This document shows, piece by piece, positions 9,305 through 18,197 of a stretch of DNA of 64,000 bases. Source of the stretch: Chryseobacterium herbae (GTDB lineage: Bacteria; Bacteroidota; Bacteroidia; Flavobacteriales; Weeksellaceae); NCBI RefSeq assembly GCF_025154075.1, contig NZ_JAOAMU010000001.1, forward strand, positions 1 through 64,000. Direction: 5' to 3'. The first letter of the stretch is position 1, and each line of letters starts with the position of its first letter. The notes below the pieces were generated by a model. It was not told the origin of the DNA. It did no database searches and worked only from the letters and a program-made list of their open reading frames with translations. A program made the translations under genes and the position numbers.

Positions 9305-9817
9305 TTAAGTTATAATTAAAATTTCTCTTCTAAGGTCTTCTATAGTGGCAGCGATATAGTCATCCCCGTCCATATAGTTCATGATGAAAATGGTTTTGAA
9401 TTCTTCAAGATCTGCATTAGCATTCAGCCCTTCATAGGTTTTGTGAAGTAAATCTATCAAAGCATTTTTGGAATCTACGATATTCTTCCATGAATTTTTC
9501 GTAACATACAGCTGCTGTGAAGTATTGTATTCAAACTCATCATTGATGGTTTTTTCCGTAAGAAAGATGAATTCGTTCGGAGCCAGCTCCTTATCAAACT
9601 TCTGAATAAGGTTTGAAGGTTTCATCCTTTCCAGAAACAAAGTCATTCTTTCGTAAGAATGGGCTTTATTTTCAGCATTCGATTTTACAGAAAGAAGTTT
9701 GATCTCCTGATTCTTAAGGCTGATATACGAATGTACAAATTGTCTCAGCAAAACCAGAAAAGGAATTGCGATAATCAATGCAAAAGCATACGGTAAATAT
9801 CCTGAAAAACTACCCAT
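9305..9817 (-). CDS. Membrane-anchored protein of unknown function
   Basis: 170 residues from the ATG at 9817; an earlier TTG at 9832 overlaps a -10-like box and is not preferred. One hydrophobic segment near the N-terminus (YAFALIIAIPFLVLL) is followed by a charged helical part likely to lie in the cytoplasm. Residues 80-170 have no motif I recognise. It sits between the polytopic gene at 9842 (25 bp) and ppa (17 bp), so it is probably part of one transcript. Confidence 0.65.
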   Translation of the reverse strand: MGSFSGYLPYAFALIIAIPFLVLLRQFVHSYISLKNQEIKLLSVKSNAENKAHSYERMTLFLERMKPSNLIQKFDKELAPNEFIFLTEKTINDEFEYNTSQQLYVTKNSWKNIVDSKNALIDLLHKTYEGLNANADLEEFKTIFIMNYMDGDDYIAATIEDLRREILIIT

Positions 9818-9829
9818 AATTTTAGACCG

Positions 9830-9837
9830 CAAAATTA
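9830..9837 (-). promoter_or_regulatory. TAnnTTTG -10 box inside the operon
   Basis: TAATTTTG on the minus strand, 12 bp before the ATG at 9817. It could give a nearly leaderless transcript for the 9305-9817 gene and ppa. Confidence 0.45.
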
Positions 9838-9841
9838 CTAA

Positions 9842-11008
9842 TTATTTTCCGGCTTCTAAAGCGTTTTTAAATATATCGGTCTTAGAATTTTGAATATAAA
9901 TCAGAGACATGATAATGAGGAGATAAAAACCGATCATCATTCTGTTGGCCAGGCTGGGAAAAATGAAATATCTAAGAAAAACAGATGCATAAATAGCACC
10001 GAAAAACAGACACTGCGTCCAACTTTTCCTACTGTTCGCCGAAAATTTATTGGCCAGAATGATCACAATAAATAACAGTAAGATCGGGAAATAGGAACCG
10101 TTGAAATCTAGTAATATGGCTTTTTTGATATAATTCAGATAATCCGGAAGATTAAATGGATCCGGGTTTGATATGGGATAGATCTGGACTTTCGTAAACT
10201 GGTTCATCACCAAAGTAGACCATGAGATCTGATTGAAATACTGGATCAGAAAGAAGGAAAGGAAAATATATCCGTAAGAAATGAACAATTTAGAACGGCT
10301 TATTTGAAGACTGTTTCTGTAAAAATAAATCAAAATATAAAGAAATGAATACAAAATAAAATACTCCGGTCTCGTTAAAATACAAAGCATTGCAAAAACT
10401 GTAGCCCACAGGTGATTTTTCCTCACTGCAAAAATATAAAAGCTTAGTAACAGCAATAAGCATGATAAACTGTCTGCCGAAGCATGTCTGCTGGCCTCCA
10501 GAAGTGGCTTGAATAAAGAAATTAAAATGGTGATGATAAAAGCTAAGGGATAATTTTTTAAAACCCTGATCAGATAACAGAATATTAAAACCAGAATAGC
10601 AACAAAAGAAAGGATGGAAGTTAAAGATATGGCAAGCGAAGCTTTAAATCCCAGTTTAAAGAATATCCAGTTGACAAAATTATAAAAAGGCTTCACTGAA
10701 AATAGTTGCAGTTCCTCTCCGTATGCTTTAGGATTTTCGGACAAGACTTTATAATAAGTATTCTCTCCGATCGCAATCTCTTCATCCTGAGGGGTAATTC
10801 CAAAAATCTTCGGATTCGTTCCTTTGAGTTCTGTATATACCTTTTTATGAATATCCTCTATTTTCATATCAGGATATTCTGCTTTGTAAACAAGTCCTAC
10901 ATAAGCCTCAATATCAACATTGTAATACTGATGGGTATACAGATAGTATGACATCAGGCAGAGATAGATTGAAAGTATAAAAACAAAAATATTTTTAGTT
11001 TTCTTCAT
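9842..11008 (-). CDS. Polytopic membrane protein of unknown function
   Basis: 388 residues. There is an N-terminal hydrophobic segment, a soluble loop of about 80 residues (35-115), then roughly eight to nine hydrophobic segments. The layout, with a large first periplasmic loop and many helices, recalls GT-C glycosyltransferases (ArnT or PMT type). However, no clear DE or DD motif is visible in the first loop apart from PQDEE. It sits upstream of the 9305 gene and ppa. A TACTTTTG box precedes it. Confidence 0.65.
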   Translation of the reverse strand: MKKTKNIFVFILSIYLCLMSYYLYTHQYYNVDIEAYVGLVYKAEYPDMKIEDIHKKVYTELKGTNPKIFGITPQDEEIAIGENTYYKVLSENPKAYGEELQLFSVKPFYNFVNWIFFKLGFKASLAISLTSILSFVAILVLIFCYLIRVLKNYPLAFIITILISLFKPLLEASRHASADSLSCLLLLLSFYIFAVRKNHLWATVFAMLCILTRPEYFILYSFLYILIYFYRNSLQISRSKLFISYGYIFLSFFLIQYFNQISWSTLVMNQFTKVQIYPISNPDPFNLPDYLNYIKKAILLDFNGSYFPILLLFIVIILANKFSANSRKSWTQCLFFGAIYASVFLRYFIFPSLANRMMIGFYLLIIMSLIYIQNSKTDIFKNALEAGK

Positions 11009-11034
11009 TTACATCTTGTTTATTCAGTAGAATG

Positions 11035-11042
11035 CAAAAGTA
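11035..11042 (-). promoter_or_regulatory. TAnnTTTG -10 box for the gene at 9842-11008
   Basis: TACTTTTG on the minus strand, 26 bp before the ATG at 11008. Confidence 0.55.
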
Positions 11043-11122
11043 AAAAAACTATTCTATTGCCCGTTACTATTAAGCTTTTTTATTCTGTATGACAGAATCT
11101 GATGGTTTGAAAACCCGATGGA

Positions 11123-12055
11123 TTACAACTCAAAAAGTGCAGGCCTCTGTGTCACTTCATGATAACATACACTGTTTTCATCAAAAAAGTGATACACAAG
11201 GCTTTTTCTTGTTCTGTTCTTATCTGTATGAGGCTCGCCGCCGTGGAGAATATTGGCATGCCATATCAGCATATCTCCTTTTTTAGCTTTAAAGATTTCT
11301 TTTTTCAGACCTAATTCCTTGACTTTTTCCTCCAAAAATTCTTCGTAAGCTCTGTAGCTTTTCTTACCGATTCGTATGGTATCACCTTCGTTTTCATAAT
11401 CTGAATTAAGGAAATAAGGAAGTTTATGGCTTTGGGGAATATAGTGAAGAGCACCGTTGGTTTCATCCACATCTTCCAAGGCGATCCATACTCCAAGAAG
11501 TCCGCCCAGCGGATAAGTCGTCATGTGAATACTGTCAGAATGCGTTTTCTGCTGACTGCCATTAATAAAATTGATACTCTGGAAAAGTTTGGCTTTACCA
11601 TCTAATAGGACGGACAGAAAGTCCACGAGGTTCTTATTATTTCCAATATTTTTAATGATCTCAGAATGATGAATCGCAAACATCAGTTTTCCGCCGTAAA
11701 TGAATTTGAGCGTACCGTCTTCCATCAGCTTTTCAATTTCATTGTTGATTTTGTCGGCATCATCTGTACTGATAAAATTCCTTAAAATCATATACCCGTT
11801 ATCGTCATACCGCATGGCACTCTCTTTACTTTCCACAGATAATTCTTTGAAAAATTCGGTATTGACAAGTTTTTCCTGATTAATCGCTCGTTTTGAGGCA
11901 GGAAGGTGGGCAAAATCGGAACTGGAAATACTGGAAAAGTAATTTTTACTTATCCCGTATTTCCTGTACAAAGGAATATTATGCTGTAATTTTTTCTTAT
12001 TGAAAAAATTATAAATGACATAGGGCAGTTTATATTGTCGGATCTGCTTTAGCAT
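11123..12055 (-). CDS. Phytanoyl-CoA dioxygenase (PhyH) family protein
   Basis: 310 residues. This family uses Fe(II) and 2-oxoglutarate. The facial triad is visible as HSD (THSDSIH, around residue 172) and a distal His in HANILHGG (about 266-273). A following RTRKSLVYHF arginine fits 2-oxoglutarate binding. The N-terminal 70 residues are basic and not part of the core. The substrate is unknown; PhyH proteins act on lipids, secondary metabolites or modified sugars. It lies 87 bp after a FemAB-like acyltransferase gene on the same strand. Confidence 0.8.
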   Translation of the reverse strand: MLKQIRQYKLPYVIYNFFNKKKLQHNIPLYRKYGISKNYFSSISSSDFAHLPASKRAINQEKLVNTEFFKELSVESKESAMRYDDNGYMILRNFISTDDADKINNEIEKLMEDGTLKFIYGGKLMFAIHHSEIIKNIGNNKNLVDFLSVLLDGKAKLFQSINFINGSQQKTHSDSIHMTTYPLGGLLGVWIALEDVDETNGALHYIPQSHKLPYFLNSDYENEGDTIRIGKKSYRAYEEFLEEKVKELGLKKEIFKAKKGDMLIWHANILHGGEPHTDKNRTRKSLVYHFFDENSVCYHEVTQRPALFEL

Positions 12056-12142
12056 AGCTGAAATATTAGAAATAAATACTTGATAAAGGTAACGAATAAT
12101 ATCTAATTAAAACCGTTCTAAATAGCAATTTCCATATGATAA

Positions 12143-13057
12143 TTATCCTAAAATCTTTCCTCTTATCACAAATGAAGCATAGTCTCTGACCAATACTTTC
12201 TTTGAATTCTCAATGACTGAATAAGGTTTCAATTCGGGTCTGAAACCACGGAAAAATTCTTCAATGCTTGGGAGATTTCCTCCTTCAAAATCAAAAACAC
12301 AGTTTCCTATATTTTCTTTGATCACATGATCGATCAGTACCGATGCTCCAGCCATTTTAATGTATTTCTTGTTATTGAAATTTCCTAAAAGAGCGATCGT
12401 ATGATAATCTGAATACGTAGCAATCATATTCGTGATCTCATGATGATAGTAGAAAGCTGAGAATTTGAGGTGTTTCAGTGAATAAAATGCTTCAAGAGTT
12501 TTAAGTAAAGCCAAGGCATCATGTTCCTTATCCAGCCCTACCACATGCTGTTCTATAAATTCTTTCGCTTCCAGATAGCTGATTTCTTTGATCTCCGAAT
12601 TTTCAATTACTTCAGCATCCAGCCGTAGCTTTCTTTTCCTTTTAGGTGAATATCTGGTAAAAACATTGGCATAATCATCAGCGTACAAAATAAAATTCTT
12701 TTTTGAGCTTAGTTTTGTTTCAAAACTATTAGTTTCATTAAAATAATATACTCTTATCAGATAATTCTTCTGCAGAAAACTAAGGAACTTCTCATTAATC
12801 TTTTGGTCATCTTTTACAGAGAATATACCAAGCTGCTGGCACATCAAGGGATTGTGTACGATTTTTATTCCGTTTTTATAGATAAAGGGAACAGGCATCA
12901 CCGCTTCGTAATCATTATACACCAGGAGATCCCATTTTTTATCAGTCGTTATATCCAGGAAAGTTTTGGATGCAGAATACTTTCTTTGTTCTGAATTTTC
13001 CAGGCAGTCTGCATATTTTTTAAAATCAATCCCGGTATATTTAACTCTTCTAATCAT
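12143..13057 (-). CDS. FemAB/GNAT-like acyltransferase fold protein (putative)
   Basis: 304 residues. The C-terminal segment FDFEGGNLPSIEEFFRGF strongly resembles the end of the FemAB-like/BioF2-like acetyltransferase fold, and the SPKRKRKLR basic run before it is also typical. No substrate can be named. The start overlaps the radC stop by four bases (ATGA), so it is translationally coupled to radC, although no functional link to RadC is known. Confidence 0.5.
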   Translation of the reverse strand: MIRRVKYTGIDFKKYADCLENSEQRKYSASKTFLDITTDKKWDLLVYNDYEAVMPVPFIYKNGIKIVHNPLMCQQLGIFSVKDDQKINEKFLSFLQKNYLIRVYYFNETNSFETKLSSKKNFILYADDYANVFTRYSPKRKRKLRLDAEVIENSEIKEISYLEAKEFIEQHVVGLDKEHDALALLKTLEAFYSLKHLKFSAFYYHHEITNMIATYSDYHTIALLGNFNNKKYIKMAGASVLIDHVIKENIGNCVFDFEGGNLPSIEEFFRGFRPELKPYSVIENSKKVLVRDYASFVIRGKILG

Positions 13058-13731
13058 AATAATCCTTCATCTGAGAAACTGCAGTAGGTATCCTGTGTAA
13101 TAATGATATGGTCTAAAAGCTGGATGCTTAATGTGTTTCCTGCTTCTTTTATTTTTTGGGTGATAACAATATCTTCTTTGCTTGGTTTCAGGCTTCCTGA
13201 CGGATGATTGTGGGCTATAATAATGCCTGTTGAAAAATGATCAAGAGCTGTTTTAAACAAAATTCTTACATCCACGATAGACTGGCTTATTCCTCCTTGT
13301 GTAAGCTTTGAGATATGAATCACTTTATTACTTTGATTCAGAAAGACGGCCCAAAATTCCTCAGTCCTTAAATCTGACAGATGATTTTTAAGAATAAGAT
13401 AGGCATCACTGCTGTTTGAAATGATCGGTCTGTAAGGAATTTCCTGAACGGATCTTCTTCTTCCGATCTCTAATGCTGCAATAATAGAAACGGCCTTCAC
13501 CTCACCCACTCCTTTAAATCTCATTAAATCCTTACTGGAAAGCAGGCTCAGCTGGTGCCAGTTGTTATTAACGGATGCCAGAATCTTTCTTGCCAGTTCC
13601 AGGGCGCTTTCGTCTCTGCTTCCACTTCCCATGATGATGGCCAGAAGTTCAGAATCGGAAAGTGAATTCTTACCTTTTAGTAAAAACTTTTCTCTGGGTC
13701 TGTCGTCTTCGGCAAGAAACTTTATAGTCAT
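13054..13731 (-). CDS. radC: RadC family JAB-domain protein
   Basis: 225 residues. An N-terminal helix-hairpin-helix-like part (LMRFKGVGEVKA) precedes the RadC MPN/JAB domain, whose metal motif HNHPSGSLKPSKED is intact. Despite the historical name, a DNA-repair role is not established for the family. The gene is followed by the FemAB-like gene with an ATGA overlap. Upstream are AGATATTAG-type short repeats (13737-13772). Confidence 0.92.
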   Translation of the reverse strand: MTIKFLAEDDRPREKFLLKGKNSLSDSELLAIIMGSGSRDESALELARKILASVNNNWHQLSLLSSKDLMRFKGVGEVKAVSIIAALEIGRRRSVQEIPYRPIISNSSDAYLILKNHLSDLRTEEFWAVFLNQSNKVIHISKLTQGGISQSIVDVRILFKTALDHFSTGIIIAHNHPSGSLKPSKEDIVITQKIKEAGNTLSIQLLDHIIITQDTYCSFSDEGLL

Positions 13732-13736
13732 GATTT

Positions 13737-13772
13737 AGATATTAGAAGTTACAGATATTAGTTAGAAATTAC
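13737..13772. repeat. Short degenerate tandem repeat upstream of radC
   Basis: AGATATTAGAAGTTAC (13737-13752) is followed by a longer version of itself (13753-13772), then AAGTT. It resembles the ATCTGATATC-type runs at 53871 and 56463. Confidence 0.6.
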
Positions 13773-13803
13773 AAGTTATAAGCTTTATATGACGTGAATA
13801 GTG

Positions 13804-14382
13804 CTAATAAAATGCACACAGTATAACCGGCTTTTTAGATTCGTCAAGATATTTTGCAGTCTGGACTAATGCTTTCGGAGAAAGCATCGGGCATCCTAAG
13901 CTTAAGCAGGCAGGACTTTCATCTTCCTGATCCGGAACACACCCTAAAGAATGCAGTACTATGGCTCGCTGCATGGCATTGCTATTGGTAGCATCTAAAC
14001 CATTCAACCGATAAGCTTTTCCAAATTTACCATTGTAGCTGCCTAAAATTTCATATTTCCCAAGCGAAGACTGATACGAGCCTTCCGTGTTACTGAATTT
14101 GAGAGTTTCTGAATTCTGAATTACAGATCCTGAACCATGAGAAACAACTGCTTTCTGTACTATTTTATCGTTTTTAAGATCGTAGACAAAGTATCTGTAT
14201 TTCCCAGAATTTGTTTTAAAGTTAATAAAAACAGCCAGATCCTGATTATAGTTTTTTCCCTTTACAAAATTCTTAATTTCCAGAATCTTTGCTGCAGGAA
14301 TAATTGAAGATATATTATTTTCCTGAGATTCTGCTCTTGAGCAGGAAATAATAAAAAGAAACAGGAAAATAAACTTTTTCAT
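13804..14382 (-). CDS. Murein L,D-transpeptidase catalytic-domain lipoprotein
   Basis: 192 residues with an SPII signal (FLFIISC, lipobox Cys near residue 14). The core matches the YkuD_2-type murein L,D-transpeptidase domain: VVSHGSGS, an AIVLHSLGCVP histidine strand, and the catalytic-cysteine motif SLGCPMLSP. Known members make 3-3 crosslinks or attach proteins to peptidoglycan. It sits 14 bp downstream of a LolD-like ATPase gene, in an operon-like arrangement, which fits an envelope role. Confidence 0.82.
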   Translation of the reverse strand: MKKFIFLFLFIISCSRAESQENNISSIIPAAKILEIKNFVKGKNYNQDLAVFINFKTNSGKYRYFVYDLKNDKIVQKAVVSHGSGSVIQNSETLKFSNTEGSYQSSLGKYEILGSYNGKFGKAYRLNGLDATNSNAMQRAIVLHSLGCVPDQEDESPACLSLGCPMLSPKALVQTAKYLDESKKPVILCAFY

Positions 14383-14396
14383 TAGATAATGGTTTT

Positions 14397-15065
14397 TTAT
14401 TCTACGATCATTCCATCTTTCATAATCAGCTTTCGGTCTGTGATTTCTGCAAGATTCGGGTTATGGGTTACAATCACAAAGGTCTGATTATACTTGTCTC
14501 TCAAATCAAAAAACAGCCGGTGAAGATCATCAGCATTCTTTGAATCCAGGTTTCCTGTAGGCTCATCCGCAAAAATAATTTTTGGAGAATTGATTAAAGC
14601 TCTTGCTACAGCAACTCTTTGTGCTTCTCCTCCGGACAGCTGATTAGGCTTATGATTCAGTCTTTGTTCTATTCTAAGATCTTCAAATAAAGCATATGCC
14701 TTATCTAAGGCCTCTTTTTCATTGGCACCTCCTATTTTCGTTGGAAGCAAAACATTTTCTAAAGCGGTAAATTCCGGAAGCAGCTGGTGAAACTGAAATA
14801 CAAAACCAATATTCTGATTTCTGAATTTCGAAAGCTGTTTATCATTCATATTGATAAAAGACTCCCCTGCAATGCTTATTTCCGTATTATATTTACTGGA
14901 ATTGCTTGGAAGATCCAAAGTTCCTAAGATCTGAAGCAATGTAGACTTTCCCGCTCCGGATTCTCCTACAATAGAAACAACTTCACCCATTTTGATATGG
15001 ATATCTACTCCTTTCAATACTTCTAAATTCCCATAAGACTTATGGATATTACTCGCTCTAATCAT
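14397..15065 (-). CDS. ABC transporter ATP-binding protein, LolD type
   Basis: 222 residues, a single ABC ATPase. Walker [11 protein letters not shown]-loop [17 protein letters not shown], signature [15 protein letters not shown], Walker [13 protein letters not shown] and the H-loop IVTHNP are all present. [12 protein letters not shown] and [10 protein letters not shown] are typical of the LolD/MacB group, which works with FtsX-like permeases in lipoprotein release or cell-wall control. No permease gene is adjacent, so its partner is elsewhere. The L,D-transpeptidase gene follows after 14 bp. The -10 box ends only four bases before the ATG. Confidence 0.87.
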   Translation of the reverse strand: MIRASNIHKSYGNLEVLKGVDIHIKMGEVVSIVGESGAGKSTLLQILGTLDLPSNSSKYNTEISIAGESFINMNDKQLSKFRNQNIGFVFQFHQLLPEFTALENVLLPTKIGGANEKEALDKAYALFEDLRIEQRLNHKPNQLSGGEAQRVAVARALINSPKIIFADEPTGNLDSKNADDLHRLFFDLRDKYNQTFVIVTHNPNLAEITDRKLIMKDGMIVE

Positions 15066-15069
15066 AATT

Positions 15070-15077
15070 CAAAAGTA
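15070..15077 (-). promoter_or_regulatory. TAnnTTTG -10 box placed 4 bp before ATG (possible leaderless transcript)
   Basis: TACTTTTG-AATT-ATG on the minus strand. The spacing places the likely transcription start at or next to the start codon of the ABC ATPase gene. The gene at 48009 shows the same geometry. Confidence 0.55.
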
Positions 15078-15310
15078 CTAATTTGATTTTAAAGTTCAGC
15101 CATAAAACTCAAATCTCCACAACTTTTTTAAAGAAAAAAATACATAAAAGTGATATTTTAAAAACAGAATATGTATATCGTTTTGAATATTATTACAACT
15201 AAGAAATAAAAAACGCATCACTATTTGAATACCCGAAAATCAATTAGCAAAATCAAATTTTGAAATAAAATTATTTCTTACAAAAAACCAATTACATTTA
15301 CCCATAATAA

Positions 15311-15341
15311 AAACAAAAAACCTCTCAAATTGAGAGGTTTT
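15311..15341 (-). terminator. Rho-independent terminator of the E2 gene
   Basis: Stem AAAACCTCTC (15317-15326) pairs with GAGAGGTTTT (15332-15341), with a T-rich tail on the minus strand. It lies about 20 bp past the E2 stop. Confidence 0.85.
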
Positions 15342-15362
15342 AATATTTTACAATCCGGACTG

Positions 15363-16976
15363 TTACAGTAACAGTGTTAAAGGACTTTCCAGATATGTTT
15401 TTAAAGTCTGTAAGAACTGAGCTCCGGTAGCACCGTCCACCACTCTGTGGTCACATGCTAATGAAAGCTTCATGATATTTCCTACTACGATCTGACCGTC
15501 TTTAACAATCGGTTTTTCAATGATCGCACCTACAGAAAGAATCGCAGAATTCGGCTGGTTGATGATACTTGTAAATGTTTCGATTCCGAACATACCCAGA
15601 TTTGAGATCGAGAATGTAGAACCTTCCATTTCATTTGCTTTAAGACCTTTGCTTTTCGCTCTTGAAGCCATATCTTTCACCGCTGCAGAGATCTGCGTGT
15701 AGTTCATCTGATCTGTATTTTTAAGTACAGGAACTACTAATCCGTCAGGGATAGCCACTGCTACACCCACATTGATATTTCCTCTGTGGATGATCTTGTC
15801 TCCCGCCCAGCTTGAATTTACCTGTGGATGTTTTCTTAAAGCTACAGCAGTTGCCTTAATGATCATATCATTGAAAGAGATTTTAGTATCCGGTAAAGAA
15901 TTGATTTCTTTTCTGGCCTCAATCGCTTTATCCATGTTGATCTCTACCATCAGATAATAGTGAGGCGCAGAGAATTTACTTTCAGCAAGACGTTTTGCAA
16001 TAATATTTCTTACCTGAGAGTTTGGAGTCTCTGTATCTTCACCCTGAACGAAGCTCAATGCAACCGGAGCTGCTGCCGGAGCAGAAGCAGAAGGTTGAGC
16101 CTGTGCCTGAGAAGGCTGATAGTTTTCAATATCTTTTTTAACAATTCTTCCATTTTCTCCAGAACCATTTACACTGTGGATATCAACGCCTTTGTCCTGA
16201 GCCATTTTCTTAGCCAATGGAGAAATCGCTACTCTGTCAGAAGATGAAGAACTAACTGTTGGAGCTGCCTTTTCTTCTGCTTTAGCTTCAGGTTTTTGTT
16301 CCGCAGGTTTTTCAGAAGTCTGAGCCGCCGCTTTTGGAGCACCTACTGCAGAAATATCTGTTCCTTCTGGACCGATAATCGCTAAAACTGAATCTACAGG
16401 AGCCGCACCACCTTCTTCTACACCTTGCTTCAACAATACTCCGTTGAATTCAGATTCAAAATCCTGAACTGCTTTATCTGTTTCGATCTCAGCAAGAAGA
16501 TCTCCTTCTTTTACTGTATCGCCTACGTTTTTGTGCCATTTTGCTACTTTACCTTCTGTCATAGTATCAGAAAGTCTTGGCATGGTAATAATTTCTACAC
16601 CGGCAGGAACTTCAGCAGTGGTCTGCTCAACGCTGGTAGCTTTATTTTCTGTTTTTGATTCTTCTTCAGATTTTTTCTCTTCAGAACCACCCGCAGCAGC
16701 AGCAGCAGCTCCACCGGTTAGTCCTGAAATATCTTCTCCTTCATTTCCTATAATCGCTAAAACAGAATCTACAGCAGCGGCAGCGCCTTCTTCTACACCT
16801 ACGTATAAAAGAGTTCCGTTAATTTCAGATTCGAAATCCTGAACAGCTTTATCTGTTTCAATTTCGGCTAAAATATCTCCTTCTTTTACTGTATCTCCTA
16901 CTTTTTTATGCCATTTCGCCACTTTCCCTTCCGTCATAGTGTCGGAAAGTCGGGGCATCGTAATTACTTCTGCCAT
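15363..16976 (-). CDS. Pyruvate dehydrogenase E2, dihydrolipoamide acetyltransferase
   Basis: 537 residues. E2 transfers acetyl groups from lipoamide to CoA in the pyruvate dehydrogenase complex. There are two N-terminal lipoyl domains, with attachment lysines K43 and K168, each in EIETDKAVQDFES. Ala/Glu/Lys-rich linkers separate them. The E1/E3-binding domain follows (ISPLAKKMAQDKGVDI to GRIVKKDI, about 245-285), then the catalytic domain ending in DHRVVDG (His near 510). It lies 95 bp downstream of E1-alpha. E1-beta and E3 are not in the window. The duplicate lipoyl domains are near-identical, suggesting recent duplication or gene conversion. Confidence 0.94.
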   Translation of the reverse strand: MAEVITMPRLSDTMTEGKVAKWHKKVGDTVKEGDILAEIETDKAVQDFESEINGTLLYVGVEEGAAAAVDSVLAIIGNEGEDISGLTGGAAAAAAGGSEEKKSEEESKTENKATSVEQTTAEVPAGVEIITMPRLSDTMTEGKVAKWHKNVGDTVKEGDLLAEIETDKAVQDFESEFNGVLLKQGVEEGGAAPVDSVLAIIGPEGTDISAVGAPKAAAQTSEKPAEQKPEAKAEEKAAPTVSSSSSDRVAISPLAKKMAQDKGVDIHSVNGSGENGRIVKKDIENYQPSQAQAQPSASAPAAAPVALSFVQGEDTETPNSQVRNIIAKRLAESKFSAPHYYLMVEINMDKAIEARKEINSLPDTKISFNDMIIKATAVALRKHPQVNSSWAGDKIIHRGNINVGVAVAIPDGLVVPVLKNTDQMNYTQISAAVKDMASRAKSKGLKANEMEGSTFSISNLGMFGIETFTSIINQPNSAILSVGAIIEKPIVKDGQIVVGNIMKLSLACDHRVVDGATGAQFLQTLKTYLESPLTLLL

Positions 16977-17071
16977 AATTTATTGTGTTAATTTGTTAAT
17001 ATGATGATGTGATGATAAGAACAGTGAACATGGTATGTACACATCATCTATCATCGAATCAGCAAATTATT

Positions 17072-18073
17072 TTAGTTTTCTAATTTATCTAAGAATGGGT
17101 AATTTTCCTGAGCATAAACATATTCGTAAACCTTGTCTGCATCCGGATAAGGAGAGTTTTCCATGAACTCGATACACTCGTCCACAAAATCTCTTGATTT
17201 GTTGTCTACAGCTTCCAAGTCAGCTTCTGTAGCCCATCCGTTTTCAAGAATCCTATGTTTTACCAGCTCCATTGGATCGTCATTCTTATGAATAGCTACT
17301 TCTTCCTTGCTTCTGTAAGGTTCAGCATCAGACATAGAGTGTCCTCTGTAACGGTATGTTCTGGCTTCAATAAAAGTAGGTCCGTCTCCTCTTCTTGCTC
17401 TTTCAATGGCTTCGTAAGCTGCTTCAGCTACTTTTTCAGGATCCATTGCATCTACGGCAAGGCAAGGCATTTCGTATCCAAGACCTAATTTATAGATATC
17501 TTCGTGGTTGGCAGTTCTTTTCACAGAAGTTCCCATGGCATACTGGTTGTTTTCAACCACAAATACTACAGGAAGTTTCCAGTTCATCGCCATATTGAAT
17601 GTTTCGTGAAGCGATCCCTGTCTCGCTGCTCCATCTCCGAAGAAACAGATGTTCACTGCTTTTCTGTCATAATACTTATCTGCAAAAGCAATTCCGGCTC
17701 CCAAAGGAATCTGTCCTCCTACAATACCGTGTCCACCATAGAAACGGTGCTCTTTGCTGAAAATGTGCATAGAACCACCCATACCTCCGGATGTTCCTGT
17801 AGCTTTTCCACAAAGTTCCGCCATGATTCTCTTAGGATCTACTCCCATCGCCATTGGATGGATGTGGCATCTGTAAGCAGTAATCATACTGTCCTTCGTT
17901 AAATCCATTGCATGCGTGAAGCCGGCAGGGATAGCCTCCTGACCGTTATACAAATGTAAAAAACCTCTGATCTTTTGTTTTAGATAAAGAGAACGGCATT
18001 TGTCTTCAAACCTTCTCCACATTGTCATATCTTCATACCACTTCAGGTATACCTCTTTAGAAAATTCTTTCAT
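17072..18073 (-). CDS. pdhA: Pyruvate dehydrogenase E1 component, alpha subunit
   Basis: 333 residues, the alpha chain of a heterotetrameric E1. The thiamine-diphosphate motif runs from GDGAARQGSLHE to VENNQ. GGSMHIF with GHGIVGGQIPLGAG forms the earlier active-site region, and the phosphorylation-loop region YRYRGHSMSDAEPYR is conserved. It decarboxylates pyruvate together with a beta subunit encoded elsewhere. E2 follows on the same strand 95 bp later, with no terminator between, so the two are probably co-transcribed. Confidence 0.94.
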   Translation of the reverse strand: MKEFSKEVYLKWYEDMTMWRRFEDKCRSLYLKQKIRGFLHLYNGQEAIPAGFTHAMDLTKDSMITAYRCHIHPMAMGVDPKRIMAELCGKATGTSGGMGGSMHIFSKEHRFYGGHGIVGGQIPLGAGIAFADKYYDRKAVNICFFGDGAARQGSLHETFNMAMNWKLPVVFVVENNQYAMGTSVKRTANHEDIYKLGLGYEMPCLAVDAMDPEKVAEAAYEAIERARRGDGPTFIEARTYRYRGHSMSDAEPYRSKEEVAIHKNDDPMELVKHRILENGWATEADLEAVDNKSRDFVDECIEFMENSPYPDADKVYEYVYAQENYPFLDKLEN

Positions 18074-18109
18074 GTGCTAGCTCTTGCTTTTTTATGATGA
18101 ATATTTGAG

Positions 18110-18117
18110 CAAAATTA
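18110..18117 (-). promoter_or_regulatory. TAnnTTTG -10 box for pdhA
   Basis: TAATTTTG on the minus strand, 36 bp before the pdhA ATG. It is about 60 bp from the divergent promoter at 18153-18181. Confidence 0.5.
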
Positions 18118-18152
18118 TAAAAAAAACTTTGTTTTTATCGTATACATCCTAA

Positions 18153-18181
18153 TTGTTTTTTTGCTTATAGTGTTATATTTG
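18153..18181 (+). promoter_or_regulatory. TTG-N18-TATATTTG promoter
   Basis: TTG at 18153-18155, an 18-bp spacer and TATATTTG at 18174-18181. This is a full flavobacterial-type promoter 16 bp before the ATG at 18198 of the PAP2-like/BlaI-like/DUF4153 operon. Confidence 0.7.
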
Positions 18182-18197
18182 AATTTTAAACTTGAAC

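Larger units (their letters stand above)
15066..15362. other. Intergenic region between E2 and lolD-like gene
   Basis: 297 AT-rich bases with the lolD-type promoter at 15070-15077 and the E2 terminator at 15311-15341. Nothing else is recognisable. Confidence 0.6.
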
